In this document: positions 12,534-20,640 of the stretch, one piece after another
Position numbering within the stretch: position 1 is the first letter of the stretch
How the letters are laid out: the number at the start of each line of letters is the position of its first letter
NCBI GenBank assembly: GCA_003576695.1
Contig: QOZQ01000006.1
Span: forward strand, 344,981 to 408,980
Reading direction: 5' to 3'
DNA: 64,000 nt
Source: Taklimakanibacter lacteus
GTDB taxonomy: Bacteria > Pseudomonadota > Alphaproteobacteria > Rhizobiales > Aestuariivirgaceae
Program-made: the position numbers and the translations under genes
The notes under the pieces: model-generated
What the model was told of the DNA's origin: nothing
What the model saw: the letters and a program-made list of their open reading frames with translations, nothing else
Database searches by the model: none

Positions 12534-12887
12534 ATGACCAAGCGATTTCTGACCCTGATGGCGGCCCTCGCCATTTTCTGCGCCGTCCCGCTCGTTGCCG
12601 CAGACGCGGCCTCCCGTCCGTTGCAGAAGCTGCCTTCCTCCGGCACCGTGCTCAAGAAGAAGAGCGGCTACTACATCCAGTGCTATTATTCGGGGCTGGG
12701 TGAGATCTGCGAATATGTCTATGCCCGAGTGCGCACCTCCAAGGGCGCCTCGGCGAAACTTCACCGCGTCAAGGTCGCCAACGGCCCGCTCAAGAAGAAG
12801 CTCGGCTACTACACCCAATGCTATTATTCGGCCCTCGGCGAGGTGTGCGAGACCGTCTATATGAGGCCGCGGCGCAAGGCGCCCTGA
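12534..12887 (+). CDS. Small secreted protein with an internal duplication, function unknown
   Basis: A 117-residue protein with a signal peptide (MTKRFLTLMAALAIFCAVPLVAADA). The mature part is two copies of one motif: KKKSGYYIQCYYSGLGEICE at about residues 41-60 and KKKLGYYTQCYYSALGEVCE at about 84-103. Each copy has two Cys ten residues apart and is followed by an xVYxRxR strand. Two disulfides, one per repeat, are likely in the periplasm. The start at 12534 was preferred to an ATG seven codons upstream because it begins the signal. I do not recognise the family. Confidence 0.65.
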   Translation: MTKRFLTLMAALAIFCAVPLVAADAASRPLQKLPSSGTVLKKKSGYYIQCYYSGLGEICEYVYARVRTSKGASAKLHRVKVANGPLKKKLGYYTQCYYSALGEVCETVYMRPRRKAP

Positions 12888-13073
12888 GGTCCCGCTTCGA
12901 CCCGTGGAAACAGGCCGGCGCGACCGTCAGGCCGGGAACCCGCGTCAGCCTGGCGAGGACAGGATGCCATGCGGCATCGAGCGCCGGCCCGCCTAACGGC
13001 TGTTGCGCGGTCGACACGCTGTCCGCCGGAAAGATCGTCACCGCATGCCGGACCGGATGCGCGTGTGGGGACT

Positions 13074-13844
13074 TCATCCCGCAAGCTCGTGGAAATGCAC
13101 GATCGCGCCCGCCGCGTCGATGAAGATGATCGCATAGCCCGGCCGTTCCGGGCCGAGCTGCCAGCCCGTGCCGAATTGCAGCGCCGTCTGGTGGCTGGTG
13201 CTGCGCGTGATGCTCACCGGGACGCCGTGCCAGCTGCCGGCGATGAAGCGGTGCACATGGCCGGCGAAGATATGGCGCACCTGGCCATGCGCCAGGACGA
13301 GGTCGCGCAGCGCCTCCGCCCCGGCGAGCGGCAGCGCGTCGAATTCCGCCATATGCAGCATGAAAGGCGGATGATGCATGAAGATGTAGGCCGGTTGGCT
13401 CCTGGCCCTTTCAAGCTCGCGCGCGATGAAGCCGAGACGCGCCGCATCGAGCCGGCCGCCGATCTGTCCCTCGTCCAGCGTGTCGATGAGCAGGAGGACA
13501 CCCTGTGGCGTCGCCATGGCGCTCTGCACGAAGCCGTCGGTCATGACCGCGCCCTGCGGGAACATCTCCGCCATGAGCCGGCGGTCGTCGTGATTGCCGG
13601 GTATGAGGCGGAAGGGCGGCACGAGGTCGCCCAGCGCTTCCGCGAGTGCTTCATAGGCCGGGCGCTCGCCGTCATTGGCGAGATCGCCGCTGATGATGAC
13701 GAGCGCCGCATCGCCGTGATGCGCATTGATGTCGGCGATGGCGGCCTTCAGCTTGCTCACGGGATCGCCGCCCTGGACGAGGCCCGGCGGCGGCGCCAGA
13801 TGCGCATCGCTGAGCTGGATGATCTTGAGTGCATTCGCGGTCAT
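13074..13844 (-). CDS. Calcineurin-like metallophosphoesterase (CpdA/GpdQ type)
   Basis: A 256-residue enzyme with the full two-metal site of class III cyclic nucleotide and glycerophosphodiester phosphodiesterases: LSDAHL (Asp13, His15), IISGDLAND, PGNHDD, MHHPPF and GHVHR. It probably hydrolyses a phosphodiester in the cytoplasm. Its start overlaps the stop of the LacI gene by four bases (ATGA), which indicates translational coupling as the last gene of the ABC operon. That context favours a role on an imported phosphodiester rather than cAMP signalling; this is inference. The open frame runs 58 codons farther upstream, but that part overlaps the LacI gene and is not coding. Confidence 0.9.
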   Translation of the reverse strand: MTANALKIIQLSDAHLAPPPGLVQGGDPVSKLKAAIADINAHHGDAALVIISGDLANDGERPAYEALAEALGDLVPPFRLIPGNHDDRRLMAEMFPQGAVMTDGFVQSAMATPQGVLLLIDTLDEGQIGGRLDAARLGFIARELERARSQPAYIFMHHPPFMLHMAEFDALPLAGAEALRDLVLAHGQVRHIFAGHVHRFIAGSWHGVPVSITRSTSHQTALQFGTGWQLGPERPGYAIIFIDAAGAIVHFHELAG

Positions 13845-14890
13845 GGGTCTTTCGTCTGGGCTATGGTGAAGCTGTCGCGCAGGATGAGCGGCGCGGTGAG
13901 CTTGACGGCGAAGGGTGCCCGCTCCGGCTCGGCCTGCCGCTGGTCGAGCAGCGCCACCACCTTGCGGGCGATGGCGGCGGGGTCCTGCCGGAAGGTGGTG
14001 AGGCGGTAATTGAGCCATTGCGCCTCGGGCACGTCGTCGAAGCCGATCACCTTGAGATCGCGCGGGACCGTGAGCCCGGCTACGAGGCGCGCATGGTCCA
14101 TCACGCCGAAAGCGATCGGGTCATTGACGCAGAATATCCCCTCGGGCGCCCTGCCGCCGCCGATCAGCGCCCGCGCCGCCGCAAGCCCACCCTCGTAATC
14201 GGAATCCGCCCCTTGCGCGGTTCTGACCTCGGCCCCGAGCTTCAGCGCTTCGGCGCGAAACGCCTGTTCGCGCTCGACAATGGCGGGCGTGCCGGAGCGC
14301 GAGCCCGCCAGGCCGAGCCGCGTCAGCCCGCTTTCGACGAAGAGCCGTGCCGCCTGGCGCGCCGCCCTGGTGCCGTCGCTCCGGATCTGGTCGGCGCCCG
14401 GCTCAGAGCGGCCGAGCACGATCACCGGCTGGCCGTTGCGCCGCGCCAGGTCGACGAATTCGGAAGAGGGCGAGCCGGTGAGGATGACGCTCGCCTCGGC
14501 GCGATAGCCGAGCAGGGTCTGCTGGGCGGCGGCGAGCTCCGCCGCACTTTCCCCGACATTGATCAGCACCGGCACATTGCCGCGCCGGATCAGCGCCTTG
14601 CTGAGCTCGGCGGTGAGCTGGGCGCGGAAGCCGATCTCGGGCCGTGTCGCGATGAGGCCGACGAGGCGGCTCTGCCGCGCCAGCAGGCCCCGCGCCAGGT
14701 CGTTGACGTGATAGCCGAGCTCGGCCGCCGCCCGGATGACCTTCTCGCGCGTGTCCTCGGCCACGCTGGCGCCCGGCGTGAAGCTGCGCGACACCGCCGA
14801 GCGCGATACGCCCGCCTTGCGCGCCACTTGCAGCGCGCTGACGAAGCCCCGGCGCTTGCCGCTCCTTCCCTTCTTTCCCCTGTCGCTCAC
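13841..14890 (-). CDS. LacI family transcriptional regulator
   Basis: A 349-residue repressor with an N-terminal LacI helix-turn-helix (VSALQVARKAGVSRSAVSRS, residues about 18-37, then FTPGASVAEDTREKVIRAA) and the hinge NDLARGLLARQSRLVGLI, followed by a periplasmic-binding-protein-like effector domain (VILTGSPSSEFVDLARRNGQPVIVLGR and RDLKVIGFDD). The start is GTG, one base after the permease stop codon. It is the fifth gene of the ABC operon and presumably controls it in response to the imported solute. The effector is not evident from the sequence. Confidence 0.92.
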   Translation of the reverse strand: MSDRGKKGRSGKRRGFVSALQVARKAGVSRSAVSRSFTPGASVAEDTREKVIRAAAELGYHVNDLARGLLARQSRLVGLIATRPEIGFRAQLTAELSKALIRRGNVPVLINVGESAAELAAAQQTLLGYRAEASVILTGSPSSEFVDLARRNGQPVIVLGRSEPGADQIRSDGTRAARQAARLFVESGLTRLGLAGSRSGTPAIVEREQAFRAEALKLGAEVRTAQGADSDYEGGLAAARALIGGGRAPEGIFCVNDPIAFGVMDHARLVAGLTVPRDLKVIGFDDVPEAQWLNYRLTTFRQDPAAIARKVVALLDQRQAEPERAPFAVKLTAPLILRDSFTIAQTKDP

Positions 14891-14891
14891 A

Positions 14892-15707
14892 TCAATGCCC
14901 CACCTTGGCCAGCACGTCGGCCTTGAGGAAGCGTTCCACCACCAGCATGAAGCCGATGGAGGGGATGAGCAGCAGAAGGGCGGTGATCGAGGCGATCTGG
15001 TAATTGCCGCCGGCGCCGGCCGAATAGAGCAGCAGCGGCAGCATGTTCACATCGGGGGCGCCGACGAAATAGCTGCCGGTGAATTCATCGAGCGATTCGA
15101 GGAAGACGAAGATGGCGCTCGCCATCAGCCCCGGCATCGCCAGCGGCAGCGTGACATCGCGAAAGGCGCGCAAGGCGCCTGCGCCCATCGAGCGCGCCGC
15201 CTCTTCGAGCTCGGGCTCGATGGCGGCGAAGGCGGCGGTGGCGATCCACACCGCATAGACGAGCCCATGCGTCACATGCACCAGCACCACGCCGGGAATC
15301 GTGCCGTTGAGCCTTACCTCATAGAAGAGCCGCGCCACATTCACATAGACCGAGAGATTGGGAAAGGCCTGCGGGATCAGGAAGGCGAGCAGGATGAGGG
15401 CGCGGAACGGAAGCTTCAGCCTCGCCAGCGCATAGCCTGCGGGGATCGCGAGCGCCAGCGCCACCGCCACGGTGAGCAGCGCCACGATGATGCTGTTGGA
15501 GAGCGACGACAGTGCGCCGCCGCGCGGCGAGAACACCCTCTCCCAGAAGCTGAAGCCATATTGCGAGGGCAGCGCATGCGGGAAATACCAGCGCTCGGCC
15601 ACCGTCCACAGCAGGAGATTGGTGAGCGGCCCGAAGATGACGAAGGCGAGAAGGCCGAGCAGCAGGGCGCGCGGCAGCCAGGCGAGGCCGGTCCTGATCG
15701 CGCTCAT
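14892..15707 (-). CDS. ABC transporter permease 2
   Basis: A 271-residue inner-membrane permease with six hydrophobic segments. The loop EEAARSMGAGALRAFRDVTLPLAMPGL (about residues 165-190) is the EAA motif that contacts the ATPase. The start at 15707 overlaps the stop of permease 1 by four bases (ATGA). A longer open frame to 16073 exists only because the region is GC-rich; it would overlap permease 1. It belongs to the family of permeases in PotABCD-, FbpB- and ThiP-type importers. Confidence 0.92.
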   Translation of the reverse strand: MSAIRTGLAWLPRALLLGLLAFVIFGPLTNLLLWTVAERWYFPHALPSQYGFSFWERVFSPRGGALSSLSNSIIVALLTVAVALALAIPAGYALARLKLPFRALILLAFLIPQAFPNLSVYVNVARLFYEVRLNGTIPGVVLVHVTHGLVYAVWIATAAFAAIEPELEEAARSMGAGALRAFRDVTLPLAMPGLMASAIFVFLESLDEFTGSYFVGAPDVNMLPLLLYSAGAGGNYQIASITALLLLIPSIGFMLVVERFLKADVLAKVGH

Positions 15708-16528
15708 GACCGCTCCTTCACCGAGAGCTTGAGATAGAGCCAGGCGACGGTCGAAGTGATGATCAGCGAGATGAAGCCCAGCGCATTGGCGACGCCGTAA
15801 TCGCCATAGGCATTGATGCGGAAGGCGATGTCGGCGGTGATCATGGTGGGCGATTGCGCATTGATCATCAGCGGCACCGACAGCACCGACATCATGGTGA
15901 CGAAGGAGAGGATGAGGCCGACGGTCAGCGTGACGAGGACCTGCGGCACCACGATCTCGATGAGGATGCGCGGGCGTGAGGCGCCCAGATTGCGTGCCGC
16001 CTCGATCGTGCCGCGGTCGATCGAGGCCATGGCGCCGGCGACCAGCAGCGCCACGAAGGGCGTCTGCTTCCACACGAAGGCGATGACGATGCCGCGCCAG
16101 TCGAGGAAGGACAACGCCTGGTCGGGCGTGATGAGGCCGGAGCCGACCAGCATGTTGTTCATCAGCCCGTTGCGGGCCAGGAAGGTGCGCAGCGTCTGGC
16201 CGACGACGATGAAGGGGATGAACAGCGGCCAGCGATAGAGCCAGCGCAGAATGGCGACGGCGCGCGGATTTTCGCCGAGGGTGAGATAGCCGCCGATGGC
16301 GATGGCGAAGAAGCCGATGAGCAGGCTCGCCAGCGTGACGATGAGGACGCTGAAGAGGATGTCCTCGCTGTAGAGTTCGCGCGCCTTGACGAAATTGCTC
16401 AAGCCGGCGCCCTCTGGCGTCTCGAAGGCGCCGATGACCGAGGCGATGAGCGGCAGGATGAAGAACACGCCGATCATCACCAGCGCCGGCAGGACGAGAA
16501 GCAGGCCGAGCATCTTCTTGGAGACCAT
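15704..16528 (-). CDS. ABC transporter permease 1
   Basis: A 274-residue inner-membrane permease with six hydrophobic segments (the first at about residues 9-31, LGLLLVLPALVMIGVFFILP). The EAA loop reads EAARNLGASRPRILIEIVVPQ. The start is placed at ATG 16528, which has GAGAG about six bases upstream; a GTG two codons earlier is possible. It follows the binding-protein gene after 209 bases that hold a paired intergenic repeat, so the operon may be partly uncoupled at that point. Confidence 0.9.
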   Translation of the reverse strand: MVSKKMLGLLLVLPALVMIGVFFILPLIASVIGAFETPEGAGLSNFVKARELYSEDILFSVLIVTLASLLIGFFAIAIGGYLTLGENPRAVAILRWLYRWPLFIPFIVVGQTLRTFLARNGLMNNMLVGSGLITPDQALSFLDWRGIVIAFVWKQTPFVALLVAGAMASIDRGTIEAARNLGASRPRILIEIVVPQVLVTLTVGLILSFVTMMSVLSVPLMINAQSPTMITADIAFRINAYGDYGVANALGFISLIITSTVAWLYLKLSVKERS

Positions 16529-16548
16529 CGGCACTCTCTAGAACATTC

Positions 16549-16707
16549 GCCCTCGCCCGTTGCGAAGCAATGGGAGAGGGTGCCCGAAGGGCGGGTGAGG
16601 GCTCTTTGTTCGTAACGCGGCGACTCTCGAAAAATCTGCACGCTTCGCGAAAGAGCCCTCATCCGGCCTGTCGGCCACCTTCTCCCATGCTGCGCACGGG
16701 AGAAGGG
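16549..16707. repeat. Paired intergenic repeats in inverted orientation (type B)
   Basis: Two related elements face each other between the binding-protein gene and permease 1. The left one (about 16549-16605) contains GGGAGAGGGTGCCCGAAGGG and GGGTGAGGGCTCTTT. The right one (about 16650-16707) contains AAAGAGCCCTCATCCGGCCT and CACCTTCTCCCATGCTGCGC. Each unit is itself palindromic. Similar units recur at 24985-25471. They would form a large hairpin in the operon transcript and could set the ratio of binding protein to permease. Confidence 0.8.
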
Positions 16708-16737
16708 AAAAAGTTGAAGAAAATGTGGCGCGGGAAC

Positions 16738-17877
16738 TCACTGCGCCGCCTGGCGCTCATAGGCTTCGAGGATGGCATTGTTGTAGGGCGAGATCGGGAA
16801 GGGCTTGCCGTATTTGGCGAGATCCTCCGGCGGGATGTCGATGAACAGCTTGTTCCAGGTCGCCTCGTCGAGCTTCGGCTTGACGAACTCGGCATCGATG
16901 CCGGGATACCAGTTGAAGCGCTTGACGATGCCGTCGGCCTGCACTTCCGGGCTGGTCGCCAGGGCCACGAATTTTTCCGCAAGATCGCGGTTGGCGGCCT
17001 TTTCGGGGATCACATAATGCATCGGCTGGCCGGGCATGCCGGGCGCCGGCAGGAACAGTTTGAGTTCGGGCGGCAGCCGCCCGTCTGCCTGCCAGGAATA
17101 GAACATGTCGACCCATACCGGCCCCATGGCGATCTCGCCGCGCGACAGCATGTCGAGGGTTCCGGCATTGCCGGGGGTCAGCGTCGCATTGGCGGTGAAT
17201 TCCTTGAGACTCTGGAAGGCCTTGTCCCATTTCTTCGTCTCGGCCTCATCGAACGGGCCGTTCATCAGCTTCTGGGCGTCGCCCTCGCCGAAGGCATAGA
17301 TCCAGCCCATGACGAAGCTCACCCCCGAGGCGCCGCCCTTGATGCCGTTATAGCCGAACTGCCTGGGATTTGCCTTCGCCCAGGCCGCGATCTCCTCATA
17401 GGTCTTGGGCGGGTTGGGCAGCAGGGCGGGATTATAGGCGATCGCCGTCTGGCTGTTGAACATCGGCATGACATAGCCCTTGACCGGGCTGCCCAGTGCC
17501 ATGTCGGCATTGCCGCGCGTCACCATTTTGCCGGTCGGGATCTTGTCGCGGTAGGATTCGAGATAGCCTTCCTTGATCATCGGCCCGATGAATTTCTCAT
17601 GCGCCACGGCGACATCGGTGTCCCAGGCGGCGCTGCCGGCCTTGGCCTGCGCCGCGAAGCGCTCGATGATCTTCTGCGAGCCGGCATCGCCGGGCCCGGT
17701 GCCCACCGCGCGCACCGTGTCGCCCGGATTCTGCTTCTCGAACAGGGGCGCCAGGTAGTTGTTGACATAGTCCACCATGTTCTGGTCGCCGGCGGTGACG
17801 ACGGTGAGCTCGGCGGCGGTGACCGGCGCTGCGGCAAGGCCGAGCGCCAGAAGGGCGGGAAGGACGGCGTGTTTCAT
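16738..17877 (-). CDS. ABC transporter periplasmic substrate-binding protein
   Basis: A 379-residue periplasmic receptor. The N-terminus MKHAVLPALLALGLAAAPVTAAE is a Sec signal cut before Glu. The fold is that of extracellular solute-binding family 1/PotD-like proteins: ELTVVTAGDQNMVDYVNNYLAP, then the hinge region MFNSQTAIAYNPALLPNPPK, and GEIAMGPVWVDMFYSWQADG. The start at 17877 has a one-base gap after the ATPase stop codon. The longer open frame reaching 18048 overlaps the ATPase gene and is not coding. The ligand is unknown; the operon's phosphodiesterase suggests a phosphodiester or similar compound. Confidence 0.92.
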   Translation of the reverse strand: MKHAVLPALLALGLAAAPVTAAELTVVTAGDQNMVDYVNNYLAPLFEKQNPGDTVRAVGTGPGDAGSQKIIERFAAQAKAGSAAWDTDVAVAHEKFIGPMIKEGYLESYRDKIPTGKMVTRGNADMALGSPVKGYVMPMFNSQTAIAYNPALLPNPPKTYEEIAAWAKANPRQFGYNGIKGGASGVSFVMGWIYAFGEGDAQKLMNGPFDEAETKKWDKAFQSLKEFTANATLTPGNAGTLDMLSRGEIAMGPVWVDMFYSWQADGRLPPELKLFLPAPGMPGQPMHYVIPEKAANRDLAEKFVALATSPEVQADGIVKRFNWYPGIDAEFVKPKLDEATWNKLFIDIPPEDLAKYGKPFPISPYNNAILEAYERQAAQ

Positions 17878-17878
17878 C

Positions 17879-19090
17879 TTAAGCCTCCGGTTGCGATGAG
17901 GGTTCAGGCGTGGAGTCTTTCCGGGCAGCGCTCGGGCGTGCGCCGGGAAGCGAGGGGGCGCCGGCGGGCCGGGCCGCGAACAGGAAGAGGGCGGCGGGCG
18001 GGATGCGCAATTTGACCGGCTCGCCTTGCGCGAAGGCGCGGGGGGCATCGCAGAGCACGGTCGTGTCGCCCACCTTGATCGAATGCCGCCACAGCCCGCC
18101 CGGATAGCTGGTGCTCAGGACCTCGCCCCACAGCTCCAGCGTGCCGGAGGGCGGCGCGCCGGGGGCCGCCTTGGGCAGCAGCTCGCCGGCGCCGGCGCGG
18201 AATCGCGCCTCCACCGGCCCGTCCGGCAGGGTGCTGTGTTGCGCATGCACAACACAGGCGGCATTGCGGGCCGATTCATGCAGCATGAAATGCCGGGCGT
18301 TCCGCCGGCCGGCGAGGAGAAGCGTGTTCTCCGCCCCCATGAAGGCGGCGACGAAAGCCGAGGCCGGGTGGTTGTAGACCTCTTCCGGCGTGCCGGCCTG
18401 GGCGATGCGGCCCTGGTCGAGGATGACGATGCGGTCGGCCATCACCATCGCCTCCTCGCGGTCATGGGTGACATGGACGGCGGTGATGCCGAGGCGCTGC
18501 TGCAGCTCGCGGATCTCGTGGCGCACGCTGAGGCGGATGCGCTGGTCGAGATTGGACAGCGGCTCGTCCAGCAGCAGGATCTCGGGGTCGATCGCAAGGG
18601 CCCGGCCCAGAGCCACGCGCTGGCGCTGCCCGCCCGACAATTGCGCCGGCTTGCGCCCGGAAAGTCCTTCGAGCCCGAGCAGGCGTTCCATCTCGGCGAC
18701 GCGCCGGGCGATCTCAGGCTGCGGCCGGCGCTTGAGCTTGAGCCCGTAGCCGATGGTCTGCGCCACCGTCATATGCGGCCACAGCGCATAGGACTGGAAG
18801 ACCAGCGCCATGCCGCGTTTGTCGGGCGGCAGATGCGTCACGTCGCGCCCGCCGACCGTGATCGTGCCGGCGGACGGCGTGACGAAGCCCGCAATGGCGC
18901 GCAGCAGCGTGGTCTTGCCGCAGCCCGACGCGCCCAGCAGCGCCACGAATTCGCTTTTGCCGATGGCGAGATCGATGCCCGACAGCACCGGCGTGGCGCC
19001 ATAGCGGGCCGCGAGGCCCTTGAGCGCGAGGAAGCCTGATCCGGTCCCGGCCTGCACCATGGGCGCCATCTTTGCACAGCTGTGCATCAT
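17879..19090 (-). CDS. ABC transporter ATP-binding protein (PotA/UgpC-like)
   Basis: A 403-residue ATPase and first gene of the import operon. Visible parts: Walker A GASGCGKTT (about residues 53-61), Q-loop in VFQSYALWP, signature LSGGQRQRVALGRAL, Walker B ILLLDEPLSNLD, the switch histidine in VHVTHDREEAM, and a C-terminal TOBE-type domain (about 260-375) that could sense ligand. The start is uncertain: tandem ATGs at 19090 and 19087 lack a well-placed ribosome site, and ATGs at 19069 and 19060 are alternatives that would leave a palindrome at 19073-19086 in the leader. Confidence 0.93.
   Translation of the reverse strand: MMHSCAKMAPMVQAGTGSGFLALKGLAARYGATPVLSGIDLAIGKSEFVALLGASGCGKTTLLRAIAGFVTPSAGTITVGGRDVTHLPPDKRGMALVFQSYALWPHMTVAQTIGYGLKLKRRPQPEIARRVAEMERLLGLEGLSGRKPAQLSGGQRQRVALGRALAIDPEILLLDEPLSNLDQRIRLSVRHEIRELQQRLGITAVHVTHDREEAMVMADRIVILDQGRIAQAGTPEEVYNHPASAFVAAFMGAENTLLLAGRRNARHFMLHESARNAACVVHAQHSTLPDGPVEARFRAGAGELLPKAAPGAPPSGTLELWGEVLSTSYPGGLWRHSIKVGDTTVLCDAPRAFAQGEPVKLRIPPAALFLFAARPAGAPSLPGARPSAARKDSTPEPSSQPEA
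19073..19086. promoter_or_regulatory. Palindrome at the start of the ABC operon, possible operator
   Basis: TGCACAGCTGTGCA is a perfect 14-base palindrome that sits within the first codons of the longest ATPase frame, or just before the start if translation begins at 19069 or 19060. A second, weaker palindrome, TTGCGCACTGCGCAA, lies at 19300-19314. Either might be the site for the operon's LacI regulator, though neither has the central CG typical of that family. Confidence 0.35.
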
Positions 19091-19347
19091 CGGTCAAAAA
19101 CTGCCTTTCGCCTTCCCGCATAGGCGGCTTTCGCGACGGGTTGATGACGATAATTCTCCCGCCCCTTGTTTCTGTCGGAGCCACGCGATTTCATCCTTCC
19201 CCCTTGCGGGCAGGGCGATCGCATATGGGGTGGTAGGGCGCCCGACGGTCTTGGGCCGGATAGCCGGATGGGGCTGGCCGCGGGAGCAGTGTCGATGGGT
19301 TGCGCACTGCGCAATCTGATGGTCTCAGCTCTGAGGGATCAGCTTTC

Positions 19348-19368
19348 CCCGCCGCGCCATGCGGCGGG
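19348..19368 (-). terminator. Hairpin after the AAA ATPase gene
   Basis: CCCGCCGC and GCGGCGGG pair across a five-base loop three bases after the stop codon of the ATPase gene. No T-run follows on the minus strand, so it is a probable but not classical terminator. The bases from 19091 to 19347 hold no gene and presumably contain the ABC operon promoter. Confidence 0.5.
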
Positions 19369-19371
19369 CCT

Positions 19372-20562
19372 TCAGTGCCTCCAGTCGTCGCCCGGCATGA
19401 TCCGCCGCATGAACGCATCGAACAGCGGCACGGTAAAGGCGGTGTCGCCATGACTGGGGCTCCAGATCATGCCCTTGGCAATCAGCTGGTTGCGCGTGGG
19501 GCCCAGAGACGTGACGCCTCTGTGCAGTTGCTCGGCCACGTCGCCGGAGCGATGGGGGCCCGGACCCAGCTCCGCCATGGCGCGCAGGTATTTTTTCTCG
19601 CTCGGCGTCAGGCGGTCGAAGCGGACGCGGAAGAAGCTTTCATCGAGCGCGGCGATGGCGCTCCGCGAAGCGCGGTTCACATCCGGCAGCGTGATGGGCG
19701 ATCTCTCTGCCGCGTCCCAGGCATGCTTGCCCCATTCCTGAAGGAAATAAGGATAGCCCTGGGTTTCGTCGAAGATGCGCCCGAGGGCGTCGTCGGTGAT
19801 CTCCACCCCCTGGTCGTGGGCAGGCTTTGCTATGGCGATACGTGCTGCGGGGCGAGGCAGGGGTCCGATCACCGGATAGTCGAACAGGCGCTCCGCATAG
19901 GATTTGGCGCGGCCCATGCGCCCCGGCAGTTGCGGCAGGCCGGCGCCGACCAGAACGACCGGCAGGTTGCGCTGCGACATGCGATGGAGGGCGGTGATCA
20001 GCGCGGCGAGTTCTTCTTCTGCAACATATTGCAGTTCGTCGGCGAAGATCGCCAGCGCCGTGCCGGCTGCCTGCGCCGCGTTCCCCGTCACTTCGAGAAG
20101 GGCTTGCAGGTCATGCTCGAGATCGCCATTGTCGGCAAGGCCGGGCTCGGGATCGAAATCAAGCCCGACCTCGATGTCTTGATACTTCACCTTGAGCGCC
20201 TTGGCGAAGCCTGCGAGCCCGCGCAGGGCGCGCTGTGCCAGGTCTCTGGCTTGCGCGTTCAGCGACAGCCGCAGAAGGGCTTGCCTGAGTTGGGGCGCCA
20301 GGATAGCCGGGAGCGAGCGGTTTTCGGGGGCCTCCACCCTGATCGTGTGGATGCCGGCGGCTTCCGCATCTTCCCGCATCCGGTCGAGCAGGACCGTCTT
20401 GCCGACGCCGCGCAGCCCGACCATCAGGATGCTCTTGGCCGGACGTCCGGCTTTCACGCGCGCCAGGGCGATGCGCACGGTTTCCCGCAATTCATCCCGT
20501 CCCGCCAGTTCGGGCGGGGGCGTCCCGGCACCAGGGGCGTAAGGGTTGCTGACCGGATCCAT
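19372..20562 (-). CDS. AAA ATPase with C-terminal winged helix (Orc1/Cdc6-like)
   Basis: A 396-residue P-loop ATPase. Walker A is MVGLRGVGKTVLL (about residues 46-58), Walker B is LAIFADELQYVAEEEL (about 168-183), and sensor-type sequence VVLVGAGLPQLPG follows. A C-terminal segment from LTPSEKKYLRAMAELG to the end resembles a winged helix and may contact DNA. Proteins of this type are common in bacteria as stand-alone genes with no settled function. It is preceded by an inverted repeat that might be its own operator. It is transcribed in the same direction as phhA, 78 bases downstream of it. Confidence 0.8.
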   Translation of the reverse strand: MDPVSNPYAPGAGTPPPELAGRDELRETVRIALARVKAGRPAKSILMVGLRGVGKTVLLDRMREDAEAAGIHTIRVEAPENRSLPAILAPQLRQALLRLSLNAQARDLAQRALRGLAGFAKALKVKYQDIEVGLDFDPEPGLADNGDLEHDLQALLEVTGNAAQAAGTALAIFADELQYVAEEELAALITALHRMSQRNLPVVLVGAGLPQLPGRMGRAKSYAERLFDYPVIGPLPRPAARIAIAKPAHDQGVEITDDALGRIFDETQGYPYFLQEWGKHAWDAAERSPITLPDVNRASRSAIAALDESFFRVRFDRLTPSEKKYLRAMAELGPGPHRSGDVAEQLHRGVTSLGPTRNQLIAKGMIWSPSHGDTAFTVPLFDAFMRRIMPGDDWRH

Positions 20563-20586
20563 AGGGCATTTATAGCGAATTTAGGG

Positions 20587-20619
20587 AGTTTATGCCAGTA
20601 CCGTATAAATGCATAAACT
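20587..20619. promoter_or_regulatory. Inverted repeat upstream of the AAA ATPase gene
   Basis: AGTTTATGC (20587-20595) and GCATAAACT (20611-20619) form nine-base arms around a 15-base AT-rich centre that itself contains the half-site ATAAATGC. Another half-site (GCATTTATAG) lies at about 20567-20576. The repeat is 25 bases before the start codon at 20562, where a repressor would block transcription. Confidence 0.5.
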
Positions 20620-20640
20620 ATATCAAATTGCCCGTCGCCG

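Noticed and set aside
13845..14018. N-terminal extension of the phosphoesterase frame
   Set aside because: The extension overlaps the LacI gene in another frame; the ATG at 13844 with its four-base overlap is the better start.
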